DNA from: Rhizobium oryziradicis
GTDB lineage: Bacteria; Pseudomonadota; Alphaproteobacteria; Rhizobiales; Rhizobiaceae
Length of the DNA: 64,000 nt
Direction: 5' to 3'
Assembly: GCF_001939045.1 (NCBI RefSeq)
Contig: NZ_MKIM01000027.1
Span: forward strand, 496,001 to 560,000
Shown: in pieces, positions 16,392-24,738 of the stretch
Numbering within the stretch: position 1 is the first letter of the stretch
Layout of the letters: every line of letters starts with the position of its first letter
The notes under the pieces: model-generated
Told to the model about the DNA's origin: nothing
Database searches by the model: none
Seen by the model: only the letters and a program-made list of their open reading frames with translations
Program-made: the position numbers and the translations under genes

Positions 16392-17186
16392 CTACTTTGA
16401 AATCAAGTGTCCCCATTCATCGAGGAATCGCTTCTTTGTACGGTCCAAAACTCTCTGCACAGCTTCTCGTTGAAGCCATTTAGGCTCCTCTGGAAAAATG
16501 TTCTCGTCAATCAGGCGCTTCCAGAAATGATCTCGCTGCTCGTCAGTGGTTAACCCTTCGAGTTCGCACAAGATCTCGAAGGGGCTGCTTTTACCGCAGA
16601 GGCCAACTAGGTCGTCATATTCAAGCGCTACTCTCAGTATTACTTCGGATTGGCGCGACTTGAAGTGCAAAAGGGCGTCAGCGTTCTCACCGCTTCGCGC
16701 CGCGTAGTTCTCAACTAGACCTCGAAAATCAGGCTCATCCCAAAGGGCCTGAATATTCACAACGACTTCATCAGGTCGCGGTGCTCGAGCGAATATCGCG
16801 GAAAAGGTTCCTTCACGCAATGGATCCTTAAAGTCCTGTGCGAACCTTGGATCGGATGTCCAACTGGCGACTCCTTCCTCGATTCGTCCCGTTAGGAAAA
16901 GCGGAGCAAGGTCTCCGCCATTCTGCGGGTTAGTTGGTACAAGAAAACGCTTCCGGTAACATAAGCCTGAGGCAGTGCTGGCCTTAGCCGGAAGGTCGTC
17001 TGCGGCAACAGCTTCCTCCAATTCCTTGGTGATAGCCAAACGGCGCGCCGGGTCTTCTTTCCATCCGCGCTGCCAGGCCCCAAGAGCTGCGAGAAATCTG
17101 TCCGTAATTTTCATCTGGCGTTCAACCTTGCTCTTTCTGAAGCCTTCACTTACCGATATAATTCTTCGTCTTAGAGGTTTGACCAC
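16392..17186 (-). CDS. candidate ADP-ribosyltransferase-fold protein in Avs-like operon
   Basis: Last gene of the minus-strand operon. GTG 17186 directly follows the stop of the upstream gene (TGAGTG); an ATG at 17114 is an alternative and would give 240 residues. Motifs in order resemble the R-S-E class of ADP-ribosyltransferases: R in GLCYRKRFL (about R78), SWTSDPRFA (about 108-116) in the STS position, a beta stretch EVVVNIQAL, and Q-S-E in SRQSEVIL (about 179-181) in the Q/E-x-E position. Spacing (30 and about 73 residues) fits the fold. If right, it would transfer ADP-ribose from NAD, with target unknown. The C-terminal 80 residues are helical. Not confirmed by any search. Confidence 0.55.
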   Translation of the reverse strand: MVKPLRRRIISVSEGFRKSKVERQMKITDRFLAALGAWQRGWKEDPARRLAITKELEEAVAADDLPAKASTASGLCYRKRFLVPTNPQNGGDLAPLFLTGRIEEGVASWTSDPRFAQDFKDPLREGTFSAIFARAPRPDEVVVNIQALWDEPDFRGLVENYAARSGENADALLHFKSRQSEVILRVALEYDDLVGLCGKSSPFEILCELEGLTTDEQRDHFWKRLIDENIFPEEPKWLQREAVQRVLDRTKKRFLDEWGHLISK

Positions 17187-18011
17187 TCACTTAGGCATTG
17201 TCCCATTCAAGGCTGCGGGCGACAGGTGAGTGATATGTTCTTCGCTTTCGCTGACGTCATTCGTTTTCGGCAACTTATCAAGCCGAGCCTGAAAATGTTT
17301 GTCTAAGCCCTCCGCTAACCCCTGAAATGCTCTAAGTCGCTGCAATCGATCCTCAAGATCCTTGCGCGTGGCGTTGTTTGCTTTGACCTCATCGTCCAGA
17401 TCCTCGGGTTCGGATATGAAACGGATGAAAATTTCGGAGACACCGGAGTTGGCTCCCGCAGCTTCCGCGAGCCTCACCCACTCTTTCGATTTGTCCGTTG
17501 CCAAATCGGCTGCCTGAGACAGGCAGTGCCTGATCAGGAGCTTTGCTGAATAATCGAGCCCCCGAGCAAGATCGAGCCACTTTTCCACTTCAGCGCTTAG
17601 AGTATCATTCTCCGATGGTTGCGCGGACGGGTAATACCTTGGGTATTCGGCGGCAGTGTCGAGACTTTCCAGGACCCGCAAGACCGGTTCCAACTCCTGG
17701 TGCGGCCGCATTCCTTTGGGAAATTCCGCTCGGTGACTCCATAGTTCAAGAATGGCTGAAAAGCACCTGTCCTGAGCTGCTGGCTTCTCGGGACCAGCGG
17801 TTCTCTCTGCCACATCGATCAACTCAGCAATATAGTGGGCCATCCACCTGCCAAGCGTATCGGCAGATCCGTCGACGTTCATTGCCTCTACCAGCTTTCG
17901 ACCTAACGTCAGTATTGCATCAGATCGTGTGCAAGCTTCCGTCGGCTTTGAACAGGTAGATTCTTGACTTTGTTGGGATTCGGTCTTTGTCATTTTCGAT
18001 ACTGCTTTCAT
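17187..18011 (-). CDS. conserved-looking unknown protein, middle gene of Avs-like operon
   Basis: A 274-residue protein whose first 92 bases overlap the end of the large STAND gene; an ATG at 17993 is an alternative. The block TLGRWMAHYIAELIDVAERTAG...CFSAILELWSHRAEFPKGMRPHQELEPVLRVLESLD (about 52-117) has the look of a conserved helical family: R-W-M-A-H-Y-I-A-E-L-I and L-W-x-H-R-x-x-x-P-x-G-x-R-P. The rest is helical, with a likely coiled coil near 220-260. No enzymatic motif is visible. Tight linkage suggests that it works with the STAND protein, perhaps as an adaptor or inhibitor; that is inference. Confidence 0.65.
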   Translation of the reverse strand: MKAVSKMTKTESQQSQESTCSKPTEACTRSDAILTLGRKLVEAMNVDGSADTLGRWMAHYIAELIDVAERTAGPEKPAAQDRCFSAILELWSHRAEFPKGMRPHQELEPVLRVLESLDTAAEYPRYYPSAQPSENDTLSAEVEKWLDLARGLDYSAKLLIRHCLSQAADLATDKSKEWVRLAEAAGANSGVSEIFIRFISEPEDLDDEVKANNATRKDLEDRLQRLRAFQGLAEGLDKHFQARLDKLPKTNDVSESEEHITHLSPAALNGTMPK

Positions 18012-21000
18012 ATGATCTGTAACGTCGTCGACGATCGATGTTTACCGCGATAATCAGATCCCGTTGCAGCTTGCCAAGGAGTGCTTTCAGGAAGTCCTGT
18101 GATGCAGTGATGCGACTTCCACGTTCCGGGCTGACGTTCTCATGCCGGTTGCCCTCGTCGAAGTGACCCCAGACCTGGGATATCATCGCAGTTGAATCAT
18201 CCCTATCTGTCCACGTCCGTTGATCAGCATCCGATCGTAGACCCATCAATTCGCATATGCCTTCAGCCGGGTGTGGGGCGGGGTAGCTGACACCTCCCGC
18301 CCACCGATCTTGGCTATCTACCCCGCTGTCGCTGCTGCGGCCGATGATCCAACCTTTGAGCGAGTATGTATGTTGATCGATTTCCATATCGTCTTCAGCG
18401 CCGGGAATAGCGTAATCATACCTGCTCTCGGCCGTGCTCAATGCGCGTAACAAGGCCTCCGAGTTCTTCGGAGATACCAAGGCGCTGTGGATGCCGACTG
18501 ACTGCTCGCGCTCGGAATTTGCTGTCGTCCAATAGCCCCAAATATTGGTCATTGCGCCACTACGCAATGCCTCATCAAAATCCGTAGTCGTGATGATGCT
18601 GTAGTTTTCGTCTGTCTTATCACAATCCAACCAAGATAGCTGTTCGGGCGGAGCTGGGTCACGCCGGTCCCACAGCCAGCGCCCGTCTTGACGTGACAGG
18701 TCGTGCCTCTCCAACCAATCAGCAAACTCATCGACAACTCCATATTCCGAGTCGCAATGAACTGGCCTGCGTGCCAGATTTCTGCCCGCGACAATCAGCA
18801 TGGCGTGGTATGCTTGATAAAAATTCAGACTATCTGCGCGAGGGTAAGAACTGTGTGAATGGTAGGTGTGCCCCTCTTGGTACAGCTTACGACGAGAACG
18901 CTCGTCCTCGTCCCACCGTCCGCGGCCAGCAAATCTTAACTGATCCCGGATGACGGTTCGTGCCTCTGATTCGACTTGTCCTTGCGACAAACCGAATACT
19001 CTTCCCAATGGTGCGTACCAGTACTGACCGGTGTCCAAGCCGAAATAGAAGCTGTCATCGTTCGCATCTCCGGCCTCATCGCTTCTGGTGAAACGATCAT
19101 AAGATTTCGATTCTACGGCAGGAAATGGCGATTTGGCGACGTGCTCCAAAGTGTGGCGGAGATTGGCTTGATCATCCACCAACTCGTTGTCCATCAATAT
19201 GCGGACTGCCCGAGATGCGAACAGCCTGATGAGGATGTGCGGCTCCCCTTTCAACGCCAAGTCCACCAGACGTTTACCATATGGTGCAAGGGCCGCAGCG
19301 TTTGTGATTGCTCCTCGATTTACGCCGATCAGGAACCACTGGAGCGCGTGCAAGCTGTAGAACGGCAATTTTGCATCGACAAATGAACCTCCCACATTCT
19401 CGGAGCTGTAGTTGAACAGGTGCTCTAATATGTCTTTCCGTCCAAGCGAGACAAAGCCCAGCACCGCATGCGCGCCTTCCCATCGCGTGACGGTCTCTGG
19501 TGCTGCCATCGCGGCCCAAACATAGCCTGCCACGGCTGCATTGATGTCAGAAGGCGGCAGGAGATCAGGCGACCAAGGACCATCGCCGTCACTCTCCTCC
19601 AAAGAGCTGGACAAAAGGTCTAGGCCGAAATCCAGAGCATGTAACGCTTCGTCTTCAGAGAGCTTTATCGCCAAAAGCCCGACCAGCGAAAATAGCCGCG
19701 CTGCATCGGCGAAATCTGCTGTTTCACCGATACCATCCAGGACAACTTCAACAATATCGGCTTCGTCCACTCCGCTGAGAAGGCAAGCGGTTTTAAAGGG
19801 AAAAATTTCGTAATGCCGATATTTGGCTACGCTAAGGCAATACCGTCGGCAAAGCTTCTTTAGGATAGTCTCGAAGGCGCGCTTGATCGCTGGGCGCTGA
19901 CTCCACTCCCTCGGGCATTGCTCCAAGAAAACTCTCAGATGATAGAGTTCAAATTCGGGCACTTCGCCAAATGACAGGATGAATTCGACTTCCGAACCAA
20001 TAGGTACGCGGATAAGCGCTTGCTGGAAGAATTGCTCGCTATACCAAGGGCGCTCTGAAGCCTTGTACTTCCTGTAGCTCTCGGAAATACCGTTTGCACT
20101 GGCCAAGTTTAGCCCGTCGAAAACGCTGTTCCAATCCTTTTCATTTACCGAAACAGCTTCCACGTTGAAGCCGTTTTCTTCCACTTTCCGCGACTTTCTC
20201 TTGAGTTCCACGTCGTCAGTAAAGCGAACGGCTTCATCGAGCCCTTCCAAAGGTACCCCGTGGCGGCGTATGACTTCTTGCAGTTCTTTAAAGTCGCCAG
20301 AATTAAATCGAGAATAGCGGAAGAGGTAAGCGGCGATATCTGCTTTTTCGTTTCGGGACTTGCAAGCGTTCAGCGCCTCGTCAAGCAGCTTTTCAAATCG
20401 CCAGCGCCCCCGAAAGCCTATCAATGGGAGTGCGTTTAGCGGATTCAATTCTCCGCGTTCAACGAGCTTTATTACTGCGACAGGTACAATTCGTTCTGAC
20501 CATCCAAAACCACGGTCCCGCCAACGGCTAAGGATTGCAAGTGATGAAGGAGGGCACAGCCCGGTCAAAGCCTCGACGGTTCCGTGCCAATCGAAGTGCT
20601 TGTCTCGCACAACATAGTCGTAGGTTAGCTCTGCGCAGCGTGCGAAGCGATACGCAGTCTCGGGAACGGGGCGGCCTCTGCGAACTGATCGATCAGCCAA
20701 ATCCAGTATGGCATCCCATCGTGACAAATTCTCATCGCCAATTTTACTTGCGATTTCCACCGCCTCGTTGAAATACCCGTGGGCTTCCCCTTTGCTAATG
20801 CAGAGAATTGCGCGGGATGCTTCGATAAATCCATCCGACTTCTGTTCCGCGTCAGATCTTTCATCATTGGTGAGATTGAATGCCTCCAACGCAAATTCGA
20901 GCGCGTTCTGCTTAGTATTCGACTTTTCGCAACATAGCCTCGCTAGGGCGGTTAAGGTCGGCGTGAAAAGTGGTCGCTTCAAACCGCTCTTCCAGTTGGA

Positions 21001-24000
21001 GAACGCAGCCAGTGTTGTCGCGTCGACTGCCTGCAGTCTGAATAGGATCTCGAACCACAGCAAGGCAATCTCGTTGGATGTGTAATGGTCATCCCGGTAG
21101 TAAATTCGAGCGGCTTTGCTTGATGTTTCAAGCGCTATGGCAAGCTCGTCATTCAGTTCCGGACCGCCTACGATACCGCAAACGACTTTCGCCCTTAGGT
21201 TGTGCCAAGGCAAGAGAGCGCCAATGTCCTCTTCGAACTCTTGACGATCGCGAGACGTTGAATGCTGATTTTTTCCCTCCATTTCCTTTCGGAGTGAATC
21301 ATGTGCAAGATCCATGAGTTCGACGCTTGTGTCGAGCAATGCTGCTCGCAGGCTATACGCCCGCAGAAGATAAGATCGAGTATTGGAGAAACGGGATGAA
21401 ATATCCGACGGAGGTTCACTTGGCAGATAACGCGAAACGACCGAAACGGCCTCTGCTTTGGAACAAAGTGAGTGCTCTAACGCCGCCTCCACGAGAATCA
21501 CCACTGCATTCAAGGCAGAATAGCGGTCATTGAACGAAGCACCATCGCTAAGGCTTATTCGGGGGCTGGCAAGCAATCGGAACGCTCTTTGCGTCACTTC
21601 GAGAGGCGGTACCCTTCTAATTCGCTGCAATGCTACGGCGATCCCCAGCACCAAACAAAGGTTGTTGTGAGCGGCTACCGCGAATGCATTCAAATCATTT
21701 ATGCGGTTGTGATCGATAAGTCGTTTGGCAACAGCAAGCCCGACGCGGAACGAAACCTCCCTGGGTGTCCATAGGCCAAGGCTATGTGCAGCAGCTTCGG
21801 CACCATGAATATTAAATTCGGCGTAGGTCAATGCAACGATGTCTTCGTCCGAAATGCGTTCCTTCTCTTGCTCTTCTTCAGACAATCCGCTCCAGTTTCT
21901 AAGCCATTCCAATGCCATGCGCAGACGGCTCCGAGCATCGCCCACTAAAGCCGGGCACCCTGACATTAAGGCTGCTTCGTAGGCATGATGCGATCCAAGC
22001 CAGCCCGAACCGAATGTTCCTCGCGACACAATTTCCTGAATTAGGTCCACGTCGAGAAATGTCGAAGACAGGTCAGTGTTGGCCTGCAAAATCTTTCTCT
22101 GCCTGTCGTCTCCCGCTGTTTCACCGCCCGCTTTCAGCGCGAGTTTGGTCGCATCAAGATAGCGTTTCGCGCGAAGACCTGCTTTCAACGCGAACTGTAG
22201 CCGCTGCAGTTCGATGTCGCGTCTCTCTAGGGGACTCGTCTCTGGAAGAGCATCGGACTTCAACGCAAGGTCAACAAGATTTGAGAACTGCCCGGCATCG
22301 AGCATCAATTGCGGTAAAACAGATGCAACATACGGGCTTTTCGAGGCGAGCGGATACAAAACACTGATGAAGCCACCCATCGAGGTACTGGATGGCTTGT
22401 ACCTCTCGCGGAACCACGTCTCCGCAGGTTCATCAAAAAACTGCACAGAATCGCCTGCCAAGCGCAGTGGCCGTCCGATATCTATGACAAAGCTTTTTAT
22501 TGCTGACTCTGGAACGTTCGAAATCGCGGACAATACTGACAATGGGATGAGCGGGCGAAGCGCGGCCAACGCGGTGCAGATACTGTCGACCTGAGATCTT
22601 TCTATTGGTCCCAAGTGATCCTTCAGCTTCTCTATGGCTGCTTCGAGCAAGGTGCCGATAGTGTCTTCAACTGATTTGGGGTTGGGGCCAAGCAAGCGAA
22701 GCGTATTGGGCAGAGTCTCGTCACGAGACAGAGCAAGAGCCTGAACGCGGGGATTGCATGAACTGAGGCGATGAAATTCGTCCACATCATGTTCATCGGC
22801 TTCGGGAAAACGCAGTCGAAGATGCGCCGCTGTTTCTGCGCGGCTGAATGGTTGCAGTTCACGACTTAGCGCCTCGCTAGGCGGGTCGAGGAGTTGTTGA
22901 CGATGTGAGCGGCAAAGGAATACCAACCGGACATTATCTGGCATCTTTTCCCTAATAATGTCGCGCACAAATGATTTCTTTTCTCCAATCTCTTCAGCAG
23001 CCATCTGGGCGTTGTCTGCAGCATCGATTACGATACACAGCAGCGCTTCGGGGTCTTGAAGCCGTATGAAGTCGGAGGCTTGCCTTATGCGATGAACGAA
23101 GGCTTTGACGTAGGAAGCCGAATCCGCGTGAACTGTGGGAATGAGCAAATGGCAGAGCCCTTTGCTCGCCAACTCATTTGCAATTTGTACCAAACCGTCC
23201 TTATGCCGGTGGCGATAGCCGGATGCATTACGATATTGGCCGTTTCCAAAACAATCGTAGACAATGCAATTCGAGCCGCCAGGCAGACTGGCTGCAATTC
23301 TGTTCGCGAAGATCGTCTTGCCGATACCACCAGGCGCATGAATCACCACTGGGCTTTTCGCTGAAACAATTTCGGCGATGAGTGCAAGCTCTTGATCCCG
23401 AGCCAGCGAGCCATCCAATCTTTCAATGAGGTTCGGAGCCGGAAAAAGGGCGCTCTCATCGGTATCCAAAGCACGCAATACGTCCATCTTTGTAATGGAA
23501 GGATTGCGCTCTCCCTCCGACAGCGCCTTCCGCGTGACAAGCACTTTTAGCTTCAGGGGTCCATACACGTCAGAATCTGGGAGATAACCACCAACATCCT
23601 GGAATAGAATGTTGCGTTGATCCCAATAGTCATCCTGTCGCCCTTCAAAATGCATAAGCTGACAGAACGCCGCAAGATCATCGCCGGAAAGGCCTGCGAA
23701 GCGCTCAATCTTCTTGACTTCCTTGATGTGGCGAACGGCACGCCCTTCCGCAACGTCTTCAACGGTCTCAGCGAAGGCATCACCAATTGGCCGATTCGTG
23801 ACAAACCAAAATTCCAGCTTTCCGGCTAGGACATCTTTAGGAAGGGTCTTAAGCAACTCCCTGTACCGCTCAGCGAAACCCGTGATTGATTTCTCTAGTC
23901 CGCTGGCTGTCCATGGTTCATGGGCGTGCAAAGTGGAATGCTTGAGTTGCATGTAACGCACGAGCCGCGCGTCAGCGAAATCCTCACTACCGAAGTATTC

Positions 24001-24192
24001 GGCTATGTCGATAACATCTTCCCCGGCCGTAACGGTTGGCCCGCTCGCACCTTCTGTCGGCGATATTCCCTCAATAGTCACCGCTACAAGGTCGCTCGCG
24101 GCGGACAATAGCTTTAAGCATCGTCGCGCTGCCCAAAGGTAGTGAAACTGGTCGCCATCGCGGCTCGGGCGAACAAGATTAGTTTTTGCCAT
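17920..24192 (-). CDS. Avs-like STAND NTPase with Cap4-like nuclease domain
   Basis: A 2090-residue protein. The N-terminal 220 residues look like a Cap4/DUF4297-type PD-(D/E)XK nuclease: FHYLWAARRCLKLL, E41 in VTIEG, GEDVIDIAEYFG (about 57-68), and the Q-x-K core in RYMQLKHST (Q82, K84). A STAND NTPase follows: Walker A APGGIGKT (about 286-293) and Walker B LLCIVIDAAD (about 383-392). The remaining 1500 or more residues are helical-repeat-like, with a distinct C-terminal part (GWIIGRSSDSGVDSQDRWAGGV). Size and domain order resemble AVAST (Avs) proteins, above all the nuclease-bearing Avs3/Avs4 kinds that recognise phage proteins and then cut DNA. Two genes follow in the same operon. The exact Avs type cannot be told by eye. 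Confidence 0.8.
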   Translation of the reverse strand: MAKTNLVRPSRDGDQFHYLWAARRCLKLLSAASDLVAVTIEGISPTEGASGPTVTAGEDVIDIAEYFGSEDFADARLVRYMQLKHSTLHAHEPWTASGLEKSITGFAERYRELLKTLPKDVLAGKLEFWFVTNRPIGDAFAETVEDVAEGRAVRHIKEVKKIERFAGLSGDDLAAFCQLMHFEGRQDDYWDQRNILFQDVGGYLPDSDVYGPLKLKVLVTRKALSEGERNPSITKMDVLRALDTDESALFPAPNLIERLDGSLARDQELALIAEIVSAKSPVVIHAPGGIGKTIFANRIAASLPGGSNCIVYDCFGNGQYRNASGYRHRHKDGLVQIANELASKGLCHLLIPTVHADSASYVKAFVHRIRQASDFIRLQDPEALLCIVIDAADNAQMAAEEIGEKKSFVRDIIREKMPDNVRLVFLCRSHRQQLLDPPSEALSRELQPFSRAETAAHLRLRFPEADEHDVDEFHRLSSCNPRVQALALSRDETLPNTLRLLGPNPKSVEDTIGTLLEAAIEKLKDHLGPIERSQVDSICTALAALRPLIPLSVLSAISNVPESAIKSFVIDIGRPLRLAGDSVQFFDEPAETWFRERYKPSSTSMGGFISVLYPLASKSPYVASVLPQLMLDAGQFSNLVDLALKSDALPETSPLERRDIELQRLQFALKAGLRAKRYLDATKLALKAGGETAGDDRQRKILQANTDLSSTFLDVDLIQEIVSRGTFGSGWLGSHHAYEAALMSGCPALVGDARSRLRMALEWLRNWSGLSEEEQEKERISDEDIVALTYAEFNIHGAEAAAHSLGLWTPREVSFRVGLAVAKRLIDHNRINDLNAFAVAAHNNLCLVLGIAVALQRIRRVPPLEVTQRAFRLLASPRISLSDGASFNDRYSALNAVVILVEAALEHSLCSKAEAVSVVSRYLPSEPPSDISSRFSNTRSYLLRAYSLRAALLDTSVELMDLAHDSLRKEMEGKNQHSTSRDRQEFEEDIGALLPWHNLRAKVVCGIVGGPELNDELAIALETSSKAARIYYRDDHYTSNEIALLWFEILFRLQAVDATTLAAFSNWKSGLKRPLFTPTLTALARLCCEKSNTKQNALEFALEAFNLTNDERSDAEQKSDGFIEASRAILCISKGEAHGYFNEAVEIASKIGDENLSRWDAILDLADRSVRRGRPVPETAYRFARCAELTYDYVVRDKHFDWHGTVEALTGLCPPSSLAILSRWRDRGFGWSERIVPVAVIKLVERGELNPLNALPLIGFRGRWRFEKLLDEALNACKSRNEKADIAAYLFRYSRFNSGDFKELQEVIRRHGVPLEGLDEAVRFTDDVELKRKSRKVEENGFNVEAVSVNEKDWNSVFDGLNLASANGISESYRKYKASERPWYSEQFFQQALIRVPIGSEVEFILSFGEVPEFELYHLRVFLEQCPREWSQRPAIKRAFETILKKLCRRYCLSVAKYRHYEIFPFKTACLLSGVDEADIVEVVLDGIGETADFADAARLFSLVGLLAIKLSEDEALHALDFGLDLLSSSLEESDGDGPWSPDLLPPSDINAAVAGYVWAAMAAPETVTRWEGAHAVLGFVSLGRKDILEHLFNYSSENVGGSFVDAKLPFYSLHALQWFLIGVNRGAITNAAALAPYGKRLVDLALKGEPHILIRLFASRAVRILMDNELVDDQANLRHTLEHVAKSPFPAVESKSYDRFTRSDEAGDANDDSFYFGLDTGQYWYAPLGRVFGLSQGQVESEARTVIRDQLRFAGRGRWDEDERSRRKLYQEGHTYHSHSSYPRADSLNFYQAYHAMLIVAGRNLARRPVHCDSEYGVVDEFADWLERHDLSRQDGRWLWDRRDPAPPEQLSWLDCDKTDENYSIITTTDFDEALRSGAMTNIWGYWTTANSEREQSVGIHSALVSPKNSEALLRALSTAESRYDYAIPGAEDDMEIDQHTYSLKGWIIGRSSDSGVDSQDRWAGGVSYPAPHPAEGICELMGLRSDADQRTWTDRDDSTAMISQVWGHFDEGNRHENVSPERGSRITASQDFLKALLGKLQRDLIIAVNIDRRRRYRSYESSIENDKDRIPTKSRIYLFKADGSLHTI

Positions 24193-24299
24193 TTCAATCG
24201 TGCCTATTGATAGCTTTTTGCCGCCTAGCAGCCTATGGGCGAATCTTCCAGCAAGGTAGCAAACAAGAATTGAGTAATGAAAGTGAGGCTATAGAATTT

Positions 24300-24447
24300 A
24301 ATTTGCCGCCGGTGAGAATCTGACCAATCCTTTTCTCGTAGTCACATAGTTTCGAGTGACCTGCGGTTGCCAGCCATGCGCGTGTGAACACGCGCAGCAG
24401 GCCAAGGGGCATGCCCCTGTGGAACCCCAAGAGGAGGGTGAAGAATC
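24300..24447 (+). other. candidate oriT with inverted repeats
   Basis: The gap upstream of mobC contains a 9-bp inverted repeat, TGCGCGTGT/ACACGCGCA (24377-24396, two-base loop), and a 14-bp palindrome AGGGGCATGCCCCT (24405-24418). An AGGAGGGTG ribosome-binding site follows for mobC. Inverted repeats just ahead of mobC/relaxase genes are the usual layout of an origin of transfer. The nic site cannot be set by eye. Confidence 0.55.
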
Positions 24448-24738
24448 ATGAAGGAGGCTTCAATCCGGTTTCGGCTTTCGGATAACGAGAAGAAAGGCCT
24501 TGAGAGGTTTGCGGAGAATTCCGGCAGGTCAATGTCTCAGATTATTCGGCAGGCTGTCGCCGAAACATTGGCGGGCAAGATTCCCGGCATCGCTTTGCGG
24601 AGTGCCGTTACAGAGCTTCGGACGGCCGCGAATTCTGTTCTCGACATGGTCGAGCGGCAACCTTGCGAAGCCCATGAACTGAAAGAACCTACGGAGCGAC
24701 TGCAGGCTGCCGTGCGGCGAATCCTGTCGTGCGCATGA
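24448..24738 (+). CDS. mobC: MobC-like relaxosome protein (ribbon-helix-helix)
   Basis: A 96-residue protein beginning MKEASIRFRLSDNEKKGLERFAENSGRSMSQIIRQAVAETLAG, a ribbon-helix-helix pattern typical of MobC and related relaxosome accessory proteins. Such proteins bind oriT and help the relaxase open the duplex. The stop overlaps the relaxase start in ATGA (24735-24738), showing coupling. A strong AGGAGGGTG lies upstream. The C-terminus is helical (SAVTELRTAANSVLDMVERQP). Confidence 0.82.
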   Translation: MKEASIRFRLSDNEKKGLERFAENSGRSMSQIIRQAVAETLAGKIPGIALRSAVTELRTAANSVLDMVERQPCEAHELKEPTERLQAAVRRILSCA

